DNA of 35,427 bases from contig JAHHHO010000054.1 in the NCBI GenBank assembly GCA_019359315.1, forward strand, positions 1 to 35,427, read 5' to 3'. The stretch's first letter is position 1. Each line of letters opens with the position of its first letter. Shown one piece after another: positions 17,147 to 26,694 of this stretch. The notes beneath the pieces are model-generated. The model was not told the DNA's origin. It searched no databases and saw nothing but the letters and a program-made list of their open reading frames with translations. The translations under genes and the position numbers were made by a program. This DNA comes from Myxacorys californica WJT36-NPBG1 (GTDB lineage Bacteria > Cyanobacteriota > Cyanobacteriia > Leptolyngbyales > Leptolyngbyaceae).

Positions 17147-17311
17147 GTTGCAGTTCTAACCAAAGGGTTTTTATCGGTAGCGAAACAGTACGTGTTGATT
17201 ATGAAAAAGTTTGCGTTGGTTACCACAGGGTTTGCATTGGTTACCACAGGGTTTGTATTAGTAACGAAACGGGTTGCAGTCGTGATTACAAGACTTTTGC
17301 TGTCCACCTAA
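17147..17311 (+). repeat. Degenerate 21-bp tandem array, heptapeptide period
   Basis: Starting at 17147, 17168, 17189, 17210, 17231, 17252, 17273 and 17294, successive 21-bp units translate in one frame as VAVLTKG, FLSVAKQ, YVLIMKK, FALVTTG, FALVTTG, FVLVTKR, VAVVITR and LLLST-stop. The units at 17210 and 17231 differ by one base; the others are diverged but keep the pattern. A further unit at 17126 (SLFLIT-stop) may extend it upstream. An ORF of 36 codons starts at the ATG at 17201 and ends at 17311, without a Shine-Dalgarno site. The rest of the 16896-17427 gap has only the cloverleaf palindrome and presumably the lemA promoter. This may be a decayed minisatellite or an undescribed small hydrophobic protein. 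Confidence 0.55.
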
Positions 17312-17427
17312 TCCGTTTGCTTCTCTCCCACAAAAACGCCATGTAACCGAATTAGAAATTCATCTTTTGACTGGGGAATACTGCAAGCAGAGCAACGATT
17401 TTCTCAATCTACCAAGAGCTAAGCAGT

Positions 17428-18018
17428 ATGGGATTTCTAATTTTTCTGGTCGGAGCCATTCTTCTGATTGGCTACATTGCCGTCGATGCTTACAATCGGC
17501 TCGTCACGCTTCGCAACCGCTACAAAAATGCGTACGCTCAAATCGATGTTCAGCTTCAGCGTCGCTATGACCTCATTCCTAACTTGGTTGAAACGGCGAA
17601 GGGCTACATGAAGTATGAGCAAGAAACCTTACAAGCCGTGATTGCGGCGCGAAACTCTGCCATTACTGCCAATTCTCGTGCGGCCCAAAGCCCTGGCGAT
17701 CCGCAGGCGATGCAACAGTTAGGCAACGCCGAAGCCGCTCTGACCGACACGCTAGGACGCTTTCTTGCCATCTCTGAAGCGTACCCCGATCTCAAAGCCG
17801 ATCAGACCATGACCCGGGTGATGGAAGAACTCTCATCAACCGAGAACAAAGTCGCCTTTGCCCGTCAAGGCTTCAACGATGGCGTCATGGTGTACAACAC
17901 AAAGCGCGAAGTGTTCCCTAGCAATATTGTCGCAGGCATGTTTAATTTTGCCGCCGCAGAACTGCTCCAAGAAGTTGCCCCCGAAGTCAAAGTTGCTCCT
18001 CGCGTCTCCTTTGGGTAA
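17428..18018 (+). CDS. LemA family membrane protein
   Basis: A 196-residue LemA protein: one N-terminal membrane segment (residues 2-20, GFLIFLVGAILLIGYIAV) followed by a cytoplasmic or periplasmic helical bundle. The family signature YDLIPNLVETAKGYMKYE is present, as is the later FNDGVMVYNTKREVFP. The biochemical role of LemA proteins is poorly defined, but they often sit next to HtpX/M48 metalloproteases, as here: the M48 gene starts three bases after this stop. That arrangement suggests a joint role in membrane protein quality control. The ATG has only a weak upstream purine stretch. Confidence 0.92.
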   Translation: MGFLIFLVGAILLIGYIAVDAYNRLVTLRNRYKNAYAQIDVQLQRRYDLIPNLVETAKGYMKYEQETLQAVIAARNSAITANSRAAQSPGDPQAMQQLGNAEAALTDTLGRFLAISEAYPDLKADQTMTRVMEELSSTENKVAFARQGFNDGVMVYNTKREVFPSNIVAGMFNFAAAELLQEVAPEVKVAPRVSFG

Positions 18019-18021
18019 GCC

Positions 18022-20100
18022 ATGAATTTCTTCGAGCATCAAGACCAAGCGCGGCGCAATACTCAGCGATTGGTCGGGCTATTTATTCTGTCGCTCCTCA
18101 CTATTATTGCGGGCATTTACGTTACCGCGATCGCAACGTTCGGGCAGGGAGGCTGCGTTCAATCCATCCGCTCGGCCCTGCCTCAACCAAGTCCTACTTA
18201 CGTTGAGATGAAGTTAAGCGGAGCGAAAGGAGTGTCCAAACTCTTTGGCAATGGCTCTCGCTCCAGAGGATCAGGAATTTCTGGTTTCTCTAGCGATCGT
18301 CCTGGCACGGGTACTTCATCATGGAGCGTGACACCGGGCTATCGAGCGTCGAATTGCGTCTCTAAAAAAAGCTTTATCTGGTGGAATCCTCAACTGCTCT
18401 TTTGGACTTCAACGCTGACGCTACTGGTGATCGGCGGTGCGAGTTGGTACAAAGTGTCAACCTTGCAATCGGGAGGAGCCGCGATCGCGCAAGACTTGGG
18501 CGGGCGACTGCTCGTGCTAGAAATGGCAGACCCGCAAGAACAGCAGCTATTGAACGTCGTAGCAGAAATGGCGATCGCATCCGGAGTCTCCGTTCCAGCG
18601 GTCTATCTCCTAGATAATGAGCCAGAAATCAATGCGTTTGCGGCGGGCTACACTATCAACGATGCGGTGATCGGCGTGACACGGGGGAGTTTAGAGCAGT
18701 TAACCCGTGATGAGCTTCAAGGCGTGATTGGTCATGAATTCAGTCACATTCTGAACGGTGACATGCGGCTCAACATTCAACTTATCAGCGTGATCCACGG
18801 ATTGCTATTTGTTTATTTAGCGGGTCGAGTGATTTGGGAAGCCCGCGATCATGGTAAGTTCTCCCAATTTGGCTTTGCCTTAATCGTGATTGGCAGTATT
18901 GGCGTCTTCTTTGGTCGGTTGATTAAAAGTGCCATTTCTCGCCAGCGCGAATTTCTGGCGGATGCCTCTGCCGTGCAGTTCACCCGCAACCCGGATGGCA
19001 TTGCTGGAGCGCTAGAAAAAATTGGCGGTATCGGCTCACAAGTCCGTTCACCCAAAGCCGAAGCTGCTAGCCACATGTTTTTTGGCAATGCTTTGAAGGT
19101 TTCCTGGCTAGAAGATCTTCATGCCACACATCCACCACTGCCCAAACGAATCCAGCGGATTCGAGGATCAAGCGTCCAATTTGAGGGCGCTCCATCTCAA
19201 TCCTTCGGCGGTGAATCAGGCGTAATGGGATTTGCGGCAGGAACTTCAACCCGTGTCCCCGCACAAGTTGTGGCACAAGTCGGAACCGTTACTCCGGCTC
19301 ACTACGCCCATGCTCAGGGCTTACTCGCTCAACTCCCAGACGCTCTCCGGGCAGGCGTTCGAGAACGGCAAAGCGCGATCGCCATCCTCTACGCACTGAT
19401 GCTCGATCCGCAAAATCAATCCGGTCGCGCTCAACAACTCGAATTTCTCCGCCAAGTTGAGTTTGCCGACGTGGTTGAAAAAACTGTGCAGTTCAGCACT
19501 CACCTTGACCAGAGTGATCCGCGTGTTCGGTTGCCTCTCGTCGATCTAACCGTTCCCGTCTTACGTCAAGGCACTGCCGAGGAAAATCAGAAACTATTCA
19601 AATGTCTCCACGGTATTGCAAAAGCAGATGGAAGCTGGTCGCTCTCTGAGTTTGTGGTGTATTTGGTATTGAGTCATCGGCTGAATCCACCGAGTGATCA
19701 AGCGGTGGAATATAGTGCGATCTCGTCCGTTTGGTCAGACTGTCTCAATCTTCTATCTGCCTTAGCACGAGTAGGAGAAACCCGCGCCGATGCAATCCGA
19801 TATGCCTTCCGTTCCAGTGTATTTCGATTACCAGAAGCCACAGCTCAAGGGATTCCTGAAACGCCTCCTGCCTGCCATTTGGGCAATTTGAAAACCAGTT
19901 TAGAGCGGTTGCGAAACGCCTCTCCGAAGATCAAACAAGCGATCGTTGATGCTTGCGCCCATACTGTCCTGCTCGACAACACCGTCACCGTTCAAGAAGC
20001 CGATTTACTGAGAGCGATCGTCATTACCCTCGACTGCCCAATTCCTCCGTTTCTAAACGCCACCTCTACTCGCTCTAAAAAAACCTCAAAATCCATTTGA
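18022..20100 (+). CDS. M48 family integral membrane metalloprotease
   Basis: A 692-residue HtpX-like zinc protease, probably degrading misfolded membrane proteins. Membrane segments lie at about 17-38, 122-142, 253-272 and 283-303. The zinc motif HEFSH is at 238-242, and Glu310 in RQREFLADASAV is the third ligand. Between segments 1 and 2 (about residues 41-118) is a Gly/Ser-rich loop with a few cysteines. After the protease core, from about residue 430, comes a long soluble part; LFKCLHGIAKADGSWSLSEF resembles a TerB-like helical domain. It is much longer than E. coli HtpX (about 290), because of this extension. Translationally linked to lemA (3-bp gap). Confidence 0.9.
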   Translation: MNFFEHQDQARRNTQRLVGLFILSLLTIIAGIYVTAIATFGQGGCVQSIRSALPQPSPTYVEMKLSGAKGVSKLFGNGSRSRGSGISGFSSDRPGTGTSSWSVTPGYRASNCVSKKSFIWWNPQLLFWTSTLTLLVIGGASWYKVSTLQSGGAAIAQDLGGRLLVLEMADPQEQQLLNVVAEMAIASGVSVPAVYLLDNEPEINAFAAGYTINDAVIGVTRGSLEQLTRDELQGVIGHEFSHILNGDMRLNIQLISVIHGLLFVYLAGRVIWEARDHGKFSQFGFALIVIGSIGVFFGRLIKSAISRQREFLADASAVQFTRNPDGIAGALEKIGGIGSQVRSPKAEAASHMFFGNALKVSWLEDLHATHPPLPKRIQRIRGSSVQFEGAPSQSFGGESGVMGFAAGTSTRVPAQVVAQVGTVTPAHYAHAQGLLAQLPDALRAGVRERQSAIAILYALMLDPQNQSGRAQQLEFLRQVEFADVVEKTVQFSTHLDQSDPRVRLPLVDLTVPVLRQGTAEENQKLFKCLHGIAKADGSWSLSEFVVYLVLSHRLNPPSDQAVEYSAISSVWSDCLNLLSALARVGETRADAIRYAFRSSVFRLPEATAQGIPETPPACHLGNLKTSLERLRNASPKIKQAIVDACAHTVLLDNTVTVQEADLLRAIVITLDCPIPPFLNATSTRSKKTSKSI

Positions 20101-20325
20101 ATACGAAGCTCTAACTTGCGATCGCGGATTTAGCGAACTAGTTCTGCCTGGATCAATTTTGAGTGACTCAATCTCGAAGTGACCTGCGATTAGGCATGAC
20201 CTTTTCCAACACTCACTGCCAAATTGAGTTGTACTTGAGTAGCTGCTGTTGTCCTTCACTCCTCATTCCTTCCGTCATCCCGTGTTAACGTAAATTCTCA
20301 GAGACCCCTATGCACGAGTAGATCC

Positions 20326-21876
20326 ATGACAGCTAAGCGAATCTTTCTAGGGCTTTTGACCCTAGTTGCGGCAGCTTCCGTAGTCCTCAGTTTGGTTGAA
20401 AGCTGGAATCAGCCGCAATTTCAAAGCCGCTTAGAACTTTACGAAACGGATCTTTTGTTGCAAGCCTCCCAATGGAAGGGTGCAGAGCAACTCAATGCTC
20501 AAGAGAAACCTGTTGAAACGGCGCTGAATGCCTATCAGAAAACCCGCAAATCGACCGAGAAAGCGATCGCCACCGTTCAAGCTCGCCTCGACGATACCAG
20601 CAATCCATCTCTAACGGCTCAGTTGAGACAACAGCAAGGATTGCTCAACGAATTAGATGTTCGGATTGGCGTGTTGCAAGCTGAGCAAAACCAAGTCGAT
20701 GCTGCCCTCAAAACATGGTCAGGACTTAAAACACCATCTACTGCTCCAGTAATCTCCGAAACACCCACCATTCGCAAAACCTTGAATGAGCGTCCGGTGT
20801 CTACCTCCATTCAAAGCACTGCTTCAGTGTTGAGTGAGTTGTGGAGCCAACCTTCTAAGATTTCGCCCAAGGCAGAACCCATTCTCAAACAAAATCTCAA
20901 CGGCTGGTTTCGCTATCAAGGACTCGCCAAACTCTATGGGCTTCAGCAACGCTCTGATGACCTAGCTCAGTTGCAAACTCTCGAACAGCAAGCGGCGCAG
21001 CAAGCCTTTCTCAGGTGGGCGGGTGCAAATGCCATTCCAGCGATCGCGGTCTTAGTCGGCATTGGCGTGCTGCTCTTTTTGATTGGACAACGCGCCATCA
21101 AAGGCAAACAAGCCTTGCTCTCAGGAACCGATGCCGTGACTTGGAACGTGCCGTGGGATGGCGAAATTGTTTGGCAAGTTTTGATTGTTGGATTCTTCTT
21201 TGTTGAGCAAGTTCTGATCGGCGCACTGATCCTGCCGCTTGGCTTGAGCGCTATTCAAGCTGTCTTTCATGTTTCACCTGCGGCTTTCTCAATTCGTGAA
21301 AAAGCGCTCTTGTCGCTGACCACCTACATATTATTGGCAACCGGTGGCTTAGGAGTGCTGTATTGGTCAGTCAAACGATTCTTGCCGTTACCGGAAGGCT
21401 GGTTTCGCTTCAGTTTGCGGGGCAACTGGTTTTGGTGGGGATTGGGTGGATACGCTGCCGCATATCCATTAGTCTTAGCGGTATCGTGGTTCAATAACCT
21501 GATTTGGCAAGGACGGGGCGGCAGCAACCCGATTCTGTCGGTAGCGCTCGAAGGACGAGATCCGTTTGCGTTTTTGATCTTTTTGATCACGGCTGCGATC
21601 GCGGCTCCCTTGTTTGAGGAAACCTTCTTTCGCGGCTTTTTGCTCTCGTCGCTCACAAAATATTTCTCAACTTGGCAATCGATTCTCCTCAGTAGTTTAA
21701 TCTTTGCCGTTGTTCACCTCAGTCTCTCGGAAGTCTTGCCCTTGATGACGTTGGGCATCATTCTGGGATTTGTCTACACCCGGACTCAAAATTTGATGGC
21801 ATCGATTTTGTTACATGCGCTGTGGAATAGCGGCACACTAGTGGCGCTGTATTTACTTGGCGGAAGTGGCGCTTAA
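20326..21876 (+). CDS. CPBP family intramembrane (CAAX-type) protease
   Basis: A 516-residue membrane protein. The C-terminal CPBP/Abi domain has the glutamate pair and arginine of EETFFR (Glu431, Glu432, Arg436), His464 in AVVHLSLSE and His497/Asn501 in LLHALWNSG, so the active site is complete. Several membrane helices run from about 233 to 510. The N-terminus has one membrane segment (about 5-24), then a Gln/Ala-rich region to about 230 that looks coiled-coil and probably faces the periplasm. Substrates are unknown; bacterial members are linked to membrane protein processing. A small membrane protein follows three bases after its stop. The 225-bp gap to the M48 gene has nothing I can assign. 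Confidence 0.88.
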   Translation: MTAKRIFLGLLTLVAAASVVLSLVESWNQPQFQSRLELYETDLLLQASQWKGAEQLNAQEKPVETALNAYQKTRKSTEKAIATVQARLDDTSNPSLTAQLRQQQGLLNELDVRIGVLQAEQNQVDAALKTWSGLKTPSTAPVISETPTIRKTLNERPVSTSIQSTASVLSELWSQPSKISPKAEPILKQNLNGWFRYQGLAKLYGLQQRSDDLAQLQTLEQQAAQQAFLRWAGANAIPAIAVLVGIGVLLFLIGQRAIKGKQALLSGTDAVTWNVPWDGEIVWQVLIVGFFFVEQVLIGALILPLGLSAIQAVFHVSPAAFSIREKALLSLTTYILLATGGLGVLYWSVKRFLPLPEGWFRFSLRGNWFWWGLGGYAAAYPLVLAVSWFNNLIWQGRGGSNPILSVALEGRDPFAFLIFLITAAIAAPLFEETFFRGFLLSSLTKYFSTWQSILLSSLIFAVVHLSLSEVLPLMTLGIILGFVYTRTQNLMASILLHALWNSGTLVALYLLGGSGA

Positions 21877-21879
21877 CTA

Positions 21880-22065
21880 ATGCTGAAATTTCAAAAGCCA
21901 ACGTTGTTTTTCTGGTGTGTCGTTTTAGGAATGGGTGGGTTTAACGTACTGTCCGAATTAAATGTAAATGTCATTCTGAGAACAGAACTGATTCTTGTCA
22001 TAGCTGGGGCGGGTTTAATCTCTACCTTTTTTGAGTTTCGACGCCGATCGAGACTGTCAGATTAA
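21880..22065 (+). CDS. Small two-helix membrane protein, unknown function
   Basis: A 61-residue frame starting three bases after the CPBP protease stop. It has two hydrophobic segments (about residues 8-24 and 34-50) and ends with a basic FRRRSR stretch, consistent with a small membrane protein with a cytoplasmic C-terminus. The tight spacing suggests translational coupling with the protease. I recognise no family; a chance frame cannot be excluded at this length. Confidence 0.5.
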   Translation: MLKFQKPTLFFWCVVLGMGGFNVLSELNVNVILRTELILVIAGAGLISTFFEFRRRSRLSD

Positions 22066-22140
22066 ACGCTACGGTTAGAAAAGTTAGCGATCGCGCGTCA
22101 ATATGGCAAAACATCATCTACGCTCAAGATAGACGCTTGT

Positions 22141-24549
22141 GTGGAGCCTGACATTTTGCCTGAGAACCTCTTGTCGATCGCAACAGAAGAAAAGCCCTCC
22201 TCAACCGAGACCGTCACGCTTGATGTGACGGGGATGAAGTGCGCGGGGTGCGTTAGCGCGGTTGAAAAACAATTGACCCAGCAACCCGGCGTTCTGAGCG
22301 CGACTGTAAATCTAGTGACAGAACTGGCTACGGTCGAATGTGAACCGAGCGTCGATCCGGCTAGTCTTGCAGATGCCTTAACAGAATCTGGATTTCCGAG
22401 TCAGCCAAGGTCGTCAGCAGGTCAGTCCGAGGCCGTCGATCTCAGCGAGCGGCGACAGCAAGAGCATCAACAGCAAAATCGACGACTCGCGATCGCAATT
22501 CTCTTACTCATATTTTCAACGATTGGACATCTCAACCAATTCACCGGAATCCTGATTCCAGGACTCGGCAATATTTGGTTTCATTGCGGCTTAGCGGCGG
22601 CAGCATTAGCCTTTCCCGGACATTCCATGATTGTGGACGGCTGGCAAGGCTTGCGTCGCAACGCGCCTAACATGAACACCTTAGTGAGCCTAGGCACGAT
22701 CACAGCCTTTACTGCCAGCCTAGTTGCCCTCCTGTTTCCGCAGTTGGGATGGGAATGCTTTTTTGACGAGCCTGTGATGCTCGTCGGCTTCATTTTGTTA
22801 GGACGCACCCTAGAGCAACGAGCAAGAGGTCGAGCCGCGTCTGCCCTGCAAGCGCTATTTGCGCTCCAGCCCCAGTCTGCCAAATTGATCGCCCAAGGAG
22901 CCGGAGCAACTCAAACCCCAATCGAAGTGCCGATCTCACATGTCCGGTCTGGGGAATGGCTACAAGTCCTTCCTGGAGAAAAAATTCCGGTCGATGGCGA
23001 AGTCGTGGCAGGACAAACCACAGTTGATGAATCGATGCTCACGGGTGAACCCGTTCCAGTTCAGAAACAGCCTGGAGAATTCGTCGCGGCGGGAACGCTT
23101 AATCAATCGGGCGCGATCGCACTGCGCGTTACTCGCACTGGACAAGATACTACCCTCGCTAAAATCATCGGGTTAGTGGAATCGGCTCAAGCCCGCAAAG
23201 CCCCGATCCAAAAACTAGCTGATACCGTTGCAGGCTATTTCACCTACGGCGTCATGGCGATCGCGACGCTGACCTTTCTGTTCTGGTTCTTTGTCGGCTC
23301 GCACCTTTGGGCAGAGGTGTTGATGCACTCCAACTATTCGTTGCTGGGAGCAGAACATGCCATGATGCATGTCTCCGCCTCTTATACGCCGCATCCTACG
23401 CCCCTGCTGCTGAGCTTTAAGCTCGCGATCGCGGTGCTGGTGATCGCCTGCCCTTGCGCTCTCGGACTTGCCACACCTACCGCCATCCTGGTTGGCTCAG
23501 GCATCGGAGCTGAGCGGGGCTTGCTGATTCGGGGGGGAGACGTTTTAGAGCAGGTTCATCATCTCGATACGATCGTTTTTGATAAAACCGGAACCCTCAC
23601 TAGTGGACAGCCGACGGTCACAGACTCGATCGCCATCAGCAATGGTGTACCGCTTCTTCAACTTGCCGCAACCGTTGAAAGTGGAACTCGTCACCCCTTA
23701 GCTCAAGCGATCGCTCAAGCGGCGACAGCGCAAAACTTATCGCTCCTAACGGCTCAAGATTTTTATACTGAGGCAGGATTTGGGGTTTCCGCTAACGTTT
23801 GGTTGGATGGCACCTCTCAACCCGTTTTACTCGGAACTTCCGCTTGGCTGGAGCAGCATCACGTGGATGTGCCTCAAGCGGTTCAAGGTCAAGCCACCAC
23901 TTTAGCCGCCCAAGGCAAAACCGTTGTCTATGTTGCGCTATCCTCATCGCTCGTCGGGTTAATTGCCGTTAAGGACACCCTTAGAACCGATGCCAAAGCA
24001 ACCATAGAAGCGCTGAAGACAATGGGGCTTCAGGTGGTCTTGTTGACAGGGGATCGTCGCGTTACCGCAAGTGCGATCGCGGCAGATCTTAACCTTGATT
24101 CGGTGCTGGCAGAAGTCTTGCCTGACGGCAAAGCAGCCAAAATTGCTGAACTGCAAGCTCAAGGGCATTGCGTTGGCATGGTGGGTGACGGCATAAACGA
24201 TGCGCCTGCTTTAGCCCAGGCTGACGTAGGCATTGCTCTAAAGTCGGGAACAGAGGTTGCGATCGAGACGGCTGGCATTATTTTGATGCGCGATCGCTTA
24301 AGCGATGTGGTGGAGTCGATTCGTCTCAGTCGTGCGACGTTTCGTAAAATTCGGCAGAACTTGTTTTGGGCATTTGCCTATAATTTGCTAGGCATTCCGA
24401 TTGCCGCAGGTGTACTGCTTCCCTCGCTAGGACTGTTGCTCAGCCCGGCGGCGGCAGGTGCATTCATGGCATTTAGCTCTGTTAGCGTTGTCACCAATTC
24501 TCTGTTGCTCAGGCAATCCTTTTTCTCTTCTCATCCCTCCTTGCGTTAG
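22141..24549 (+). CDS. Copper-type P1B heavy-metal-transporting ATPase
   Basis: An 802-residue P1B-type ATPase that moves copper (probably Cu+) across a membrane. The N-terminal metal-binding domain has GMKCAGC (Cys34, Cys37). Core motifs are TGEP (301-304), the ion-path CPC (437-439), the phosphorylation site DKTGT (Asp481) and [10 protein letters not shown]. Eight membrane helices are expected. Cyanobacteria have CtaA (import into the cytosol) and PacS (export to the thylakoid). The length and an N-terminal extension before the HMA domain suggest CtaA, but I am not sure enough to name it. Residues 386-418 form a His- and Met-rich loop just before the CPC helix. The start is GTG; no Shine-Dalgarno site is seen. 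Confidence 0.92.
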   Translation: MEPDILPENLLSIATEEKPSSTETVTLDVTGMKCAGCVSAVEKQLTQQPGVLSATVNLVTELATVECEPSVDPASLADALTESGFPSQPRSSAGQSEAVDLSERRQQEHQQQNRRLAIAILLLIFSTIGHLNQFTGILIPGLGNIWFHCGLAAAALAFPGHSMIVDGWQGLRRNAPNMNTLVSLGTITAFTASLVALLFPQLGWECFFDEPVMLVGFILLGRTLEQRARGRAASALQALFALQPQSAKLIAQGAGATQTPIEVPISHVRSGEWLQVLPGEKIPVDGEVVAGQTTVDESMLTGEPVPVQKQPGEFVAAGTLNQSGAIALRVTRTGQDTTLAKIIGLVESAQARKAPIQKLADTVAGYFTYGVMAIATLTFLFWFFVGSHLWAEVLMHSNYSLLGAEHAMMHVSASYTPHPTPLLLSFKLAIAVLVIACPCALGLATPTAILVGSGIGAERGLLIRGGDVLEQVHHLDTIVFDKTGTLTSGQPTVTDSIAISNGVPLLQLAATVESGTRHPLAQAIAQAATAQNLSLLTAQDFYTEAGFGVSANVWLDGTSQPVLLGTSAWLEQHHVDVPQAVQGQATTLAAQGKTVVYVALSSSLVGLIAVKDTLRTDAKATIEALKTMGLQVVLLTGDRRVTASAIAADLNLDSVLAEVLPDGKAAKIAELQAQGHCVGMVGDGINDAPALAQADVGIALKSGTEVAIETAGIILMRDRLSDVVESIRLSRATFRKIRQNLFWAFAYNLLGIPIAAGVLLPSLGLLLSPAAAGAFMAFSSVSVVTNSLLLRQSFFSSHPSLR

Positions 24550-24778
24550 CGTTGCCGCCAGCGTCCCTTCTTCCTCATCCCTAAACTTAGGTATGCGCTA
24601 ATTGCTGAAACTCTGCTAGGATGCAGTCGGTCATCTATCTAGAAGAACAGTCCTACTCTCCCTCACAACGGCTCCAAGTCAGTATTAGCACTGAATCTTT
24701 CAACTTGCGATCGAGTATTTTATTTTAGGTAGGTTGCAGATTCTCCCCACTGTCGCTCATCACCCCTATTGAGTTTCA

Positions 24779-25201
24779 ATGCCCTCAGAACCCCACCAAA
24801 ACCATCTATTAATCATCGAAGACGATAAAGGACGCCGAGAATTTGTCTTAGATGCGCCTGTGTACTCGATTGGGCGAGATCCGAAGTGTGACATTCGGTT
24901 GGTGTCACAATTTGTGTCTCGTCGTCACGCAACGCTGTTGCAGTTGCCCAACGAAGATGGGACTTACTATTACCGAATTGTAGATGGCAACCTCAAAGGA
25001 AAGCCCAGCGCGAATGGGTTGCTAATCAATGGTCGCAAGCTTCAGCAGTATGACCTGCGGAATGAAGATGAAGTGGTGTTTGGTCCGCAGGTTCGAGCGA
25101 TTTACTACTTACTAAAGCGCGATGCTGTCTTGACTGTGCCGCCTGACGAGTTTGACATTACTCTGATTAGCCCAAATATGGTGGGCGATCCTGAAGATTA
25201 A
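24779..25201 (+). CDS. FHA domain protein
   Basis: A 140-residue protein that is almost entirely one FHA domain, which binds phosphothreonine peptides. The conserved residues are in YSIGRDPKCDIRL (Gly-Arg), VSRRHATLL (Ser and His) and SANGLLINGRKL (Asn-Gly). No kinase gene is adjacent, so its phosphoprotein partner is unknown. It stands alone, with 229 bp upstream and 198 bp downstream that contain no gene. ATG at 24779; no clear ribosome-binding site. Confidence 0.88.
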   Translation: MPSEPHQNHLLIIEDDKGRREFVLDAPVYSIGRDPKCDIRLVSQFVSRRHATLLQLPNEDGTYYYRIVDGNLKGKPSANGLLINGRKLQQYDLRNEDEVVFGPQVRAIYYLLKRDAVLTVPPDEFDITLISPNMVGDPED

Positions 25202-25399
25202 TCTGGCGGGCCTTTTCTTTGCGATAGGGCAAGGCGTAAGTGAGACACGCCTTTATAAATTCTTGATCTTTCAAATTTTCAATTCTTTGACTGAACGACT
25301 GATGTTCCTAGGCGATGTCCCGTATTCAGATAAGGGATATCAAACAGTGAACAGGGACAATACAATACCAGCCAACTCTCTAACCCAAAGCTCTGCGAG

Positions 25400-25744
25400 T
25401 CATCTTACCGTTTCGATCAGTCGCCAGTTTTTGTCTTCGCTGATCGCTTTTGTGACGACATCAAACATCTGATGGCAGTGGTTATCCACCTGGAGGGGTA
25501 ACTCTTCGTTTTTGCTGACCAAATTCACTTTTACTTCTTGATCTGTCGCCGTTGTGCGATCGACTAGCACTTCGACGGTGACTAGCTTAGGAAAGGGAAT
25601 TTTCCCCGGAATTTCCTTCGCCATGATATAATCGGCATTAGAGTAAATCACATTGAGATTGCACGACTGAAGGGTTTCGTTTAGCAGCGGAATCAGATTT
25701 TCCAGCGAAGCGCCGAGTGTGAAGAGACAGGTGTAACGAGCCAT
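25400..25744 (-). CDS. Conserved cyanobacterial protein of unknown function
   Basis: A 114-residue protein beginning MARYTCLFTLGASLENLIPL. The frame is open upstream to 26035, but that part is antisense to tmk and looks non-coding, so I use the ATG at 25744. The sequence alternates predicted strands and helices (KLVTVEVLVDRTT, VKVNLVSKNEELPL, NHCHQMFDVVTKAI). It has no signal peptide or membrane segment. From memory, similar small proteins are present in many cyanobacteria; I know no function. It is divergent from tmk with about 185 bp between them, which would hold both promoters. Confidence 0.75.
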   Translation of the reverse strand: MARYTCLFTLGASLENLIPLLNETLQSCNLNVIYSNADYIMAKEIPGKIPFPKLVTVEVLVDRTTATDQEVKVNLVSKNEELPLQVDNHCHQMFDVVTKAISEDKNWRLIETVR

Positions 25745-25929
25745 AACTAACCCTAAGCGTGCAACAAATGAATCTTTATCATACGTGTCTGTCGTCCCCC
25801 TGCGTAGAGAAAATGGACAGTAGTGTTTTAGTCGCAGAAGTGTTCTAGTCACAGAGAGAAACCCTACGACCTTTATACCGGATTCTGCATTGTGTGGGAT
25901 AGTTTCTTGAAGGCGAATTGAGAATTGAC

Positions 25930-26619
25930 ATGACGGGTAAATTGATTGTTTTTGAAGGAACAGAAGGGTGTGGAAAGACGACGCAGCTTGAACGATCGCG
26001 CCAGTGGCTTTTGCAAAGTCGGTGGCTGCCAACACTTCAGCAAAAAGGATTGATCAAAGATTTAGTTTTGACTCGCGAACCGGGCGGAACTCAGTTAGGC
26101 ATTGGCATCCGGCAGTTGCTTTTAAGTCCTACAAAAGAACCAATTCACGATCGCGCAGAATTATTACTTTATGCGGCTGATCGCGCTCAGCATGTCGAGC
26201 GATTTTTGCGCCCTCACTTAGAAGAAAACCATCTAGTTCTGTGCGATCGCTACACAGATTCTACGATTGCCTATCAAGGTTACGGTCGAGGATTGGATCT
26301 GACGCTCATTGATCAACTGAATCAAATTGCAACGCGGGATCTTCTAAGCGATCTGACGATTTGGCTGGATCTTGATGTAGAAACAGGATTAGCGAGAATG
26401 CAGCAGCGCGGCAAGCGCGATCGCATTGAGCAAGCCGACCTCGATTTTCATCAGCGAGTCCGTCAAGGCTTTGCTCACCTAGCTCAAACGGAGCCACAGC
26501 GCTTTATTCAAGTCGATGCGAGGGGCAGTGAACTTCAGGTGGCTGAGCGCATTGAGTCCGTTTTAAGTCATTCCTTGACGCAGTGGTTTAACCTCGCCAG
26601 CTATGACGTTGATTCGTAG
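25930..26619 (+). CDS. tmk: Thymidylate kinase
   Basis: Phosphorylates dTMP to dTDP, an essential step for DNA synthesis. The P-loop is GTEGCGKTT (residues 10-18), the DRY motif is CDRYTDSTIAYQGYGRG, and the lid region contains RGKRDRIE. I start at the ATG at 25930 (229 residues) rather than the TTG at 25918, because MTGKLIVFEGTEG is the normal N-terminus. The stop codon lies inside a 14-bp tandem repeat (26605-26646), and the C-terminus is VDS. It is followed by holB, as commonly seen in bacteria. Confidence 0.95.
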   Translation: MTGKLIVFEGTEGCGKTTQLERSRQWLLQSRWLPTLQQKGLIKDLVLTREPGGTQLGIGIRQLLLSPTKEPIHDRAELLLYAADRAQHVERFLRPHLEENHLVLCDRYTDSTIAYQGYGRGLDLTLIDQLNQIATRDLLSDLTIWLDLDVETGLARMQQRGKRDRIEQADLDFHQRVRQGFAHLAQTEPQRFIQVDARGSELQVAERIESVLSHSLTQWFNLASYDVDS

Positions 26620-26646
26620 ACATTGATTCGTAGACATTGATTCGTA
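26605..26646 (+). repeat. Three 14-bp tandem repeats across the tmk stop codon
   Basis: GACGTTGATTCGTA (26605-26618) is followed by two identical copies GACATTGATTCGTA (26619-26632 and 26633-26646). The tmk stop TAG (26617-26619) spans the first unit boundary. The extra copies lie between tmk and holB. Confidence 0.85.
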
Positions 26647-26694
26647 GCGCTACACTGAATACGCTTCTCTCCATTGCTGTCTGTCTGTTTCTGT

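Noticed and set aside
17147-17311. CRISPR array
   Set aside because: The units are contiguous 21-bp repeats with no spacers and no cas genes; it is a tandem array.
25745-26035. N-terminal extension of the small minus-strand protein at 25400-25744
   Set aside because: The extension runs antisense into the start of tmk, and the conserved part begins at MARYTCLF, so the shorter form is right.
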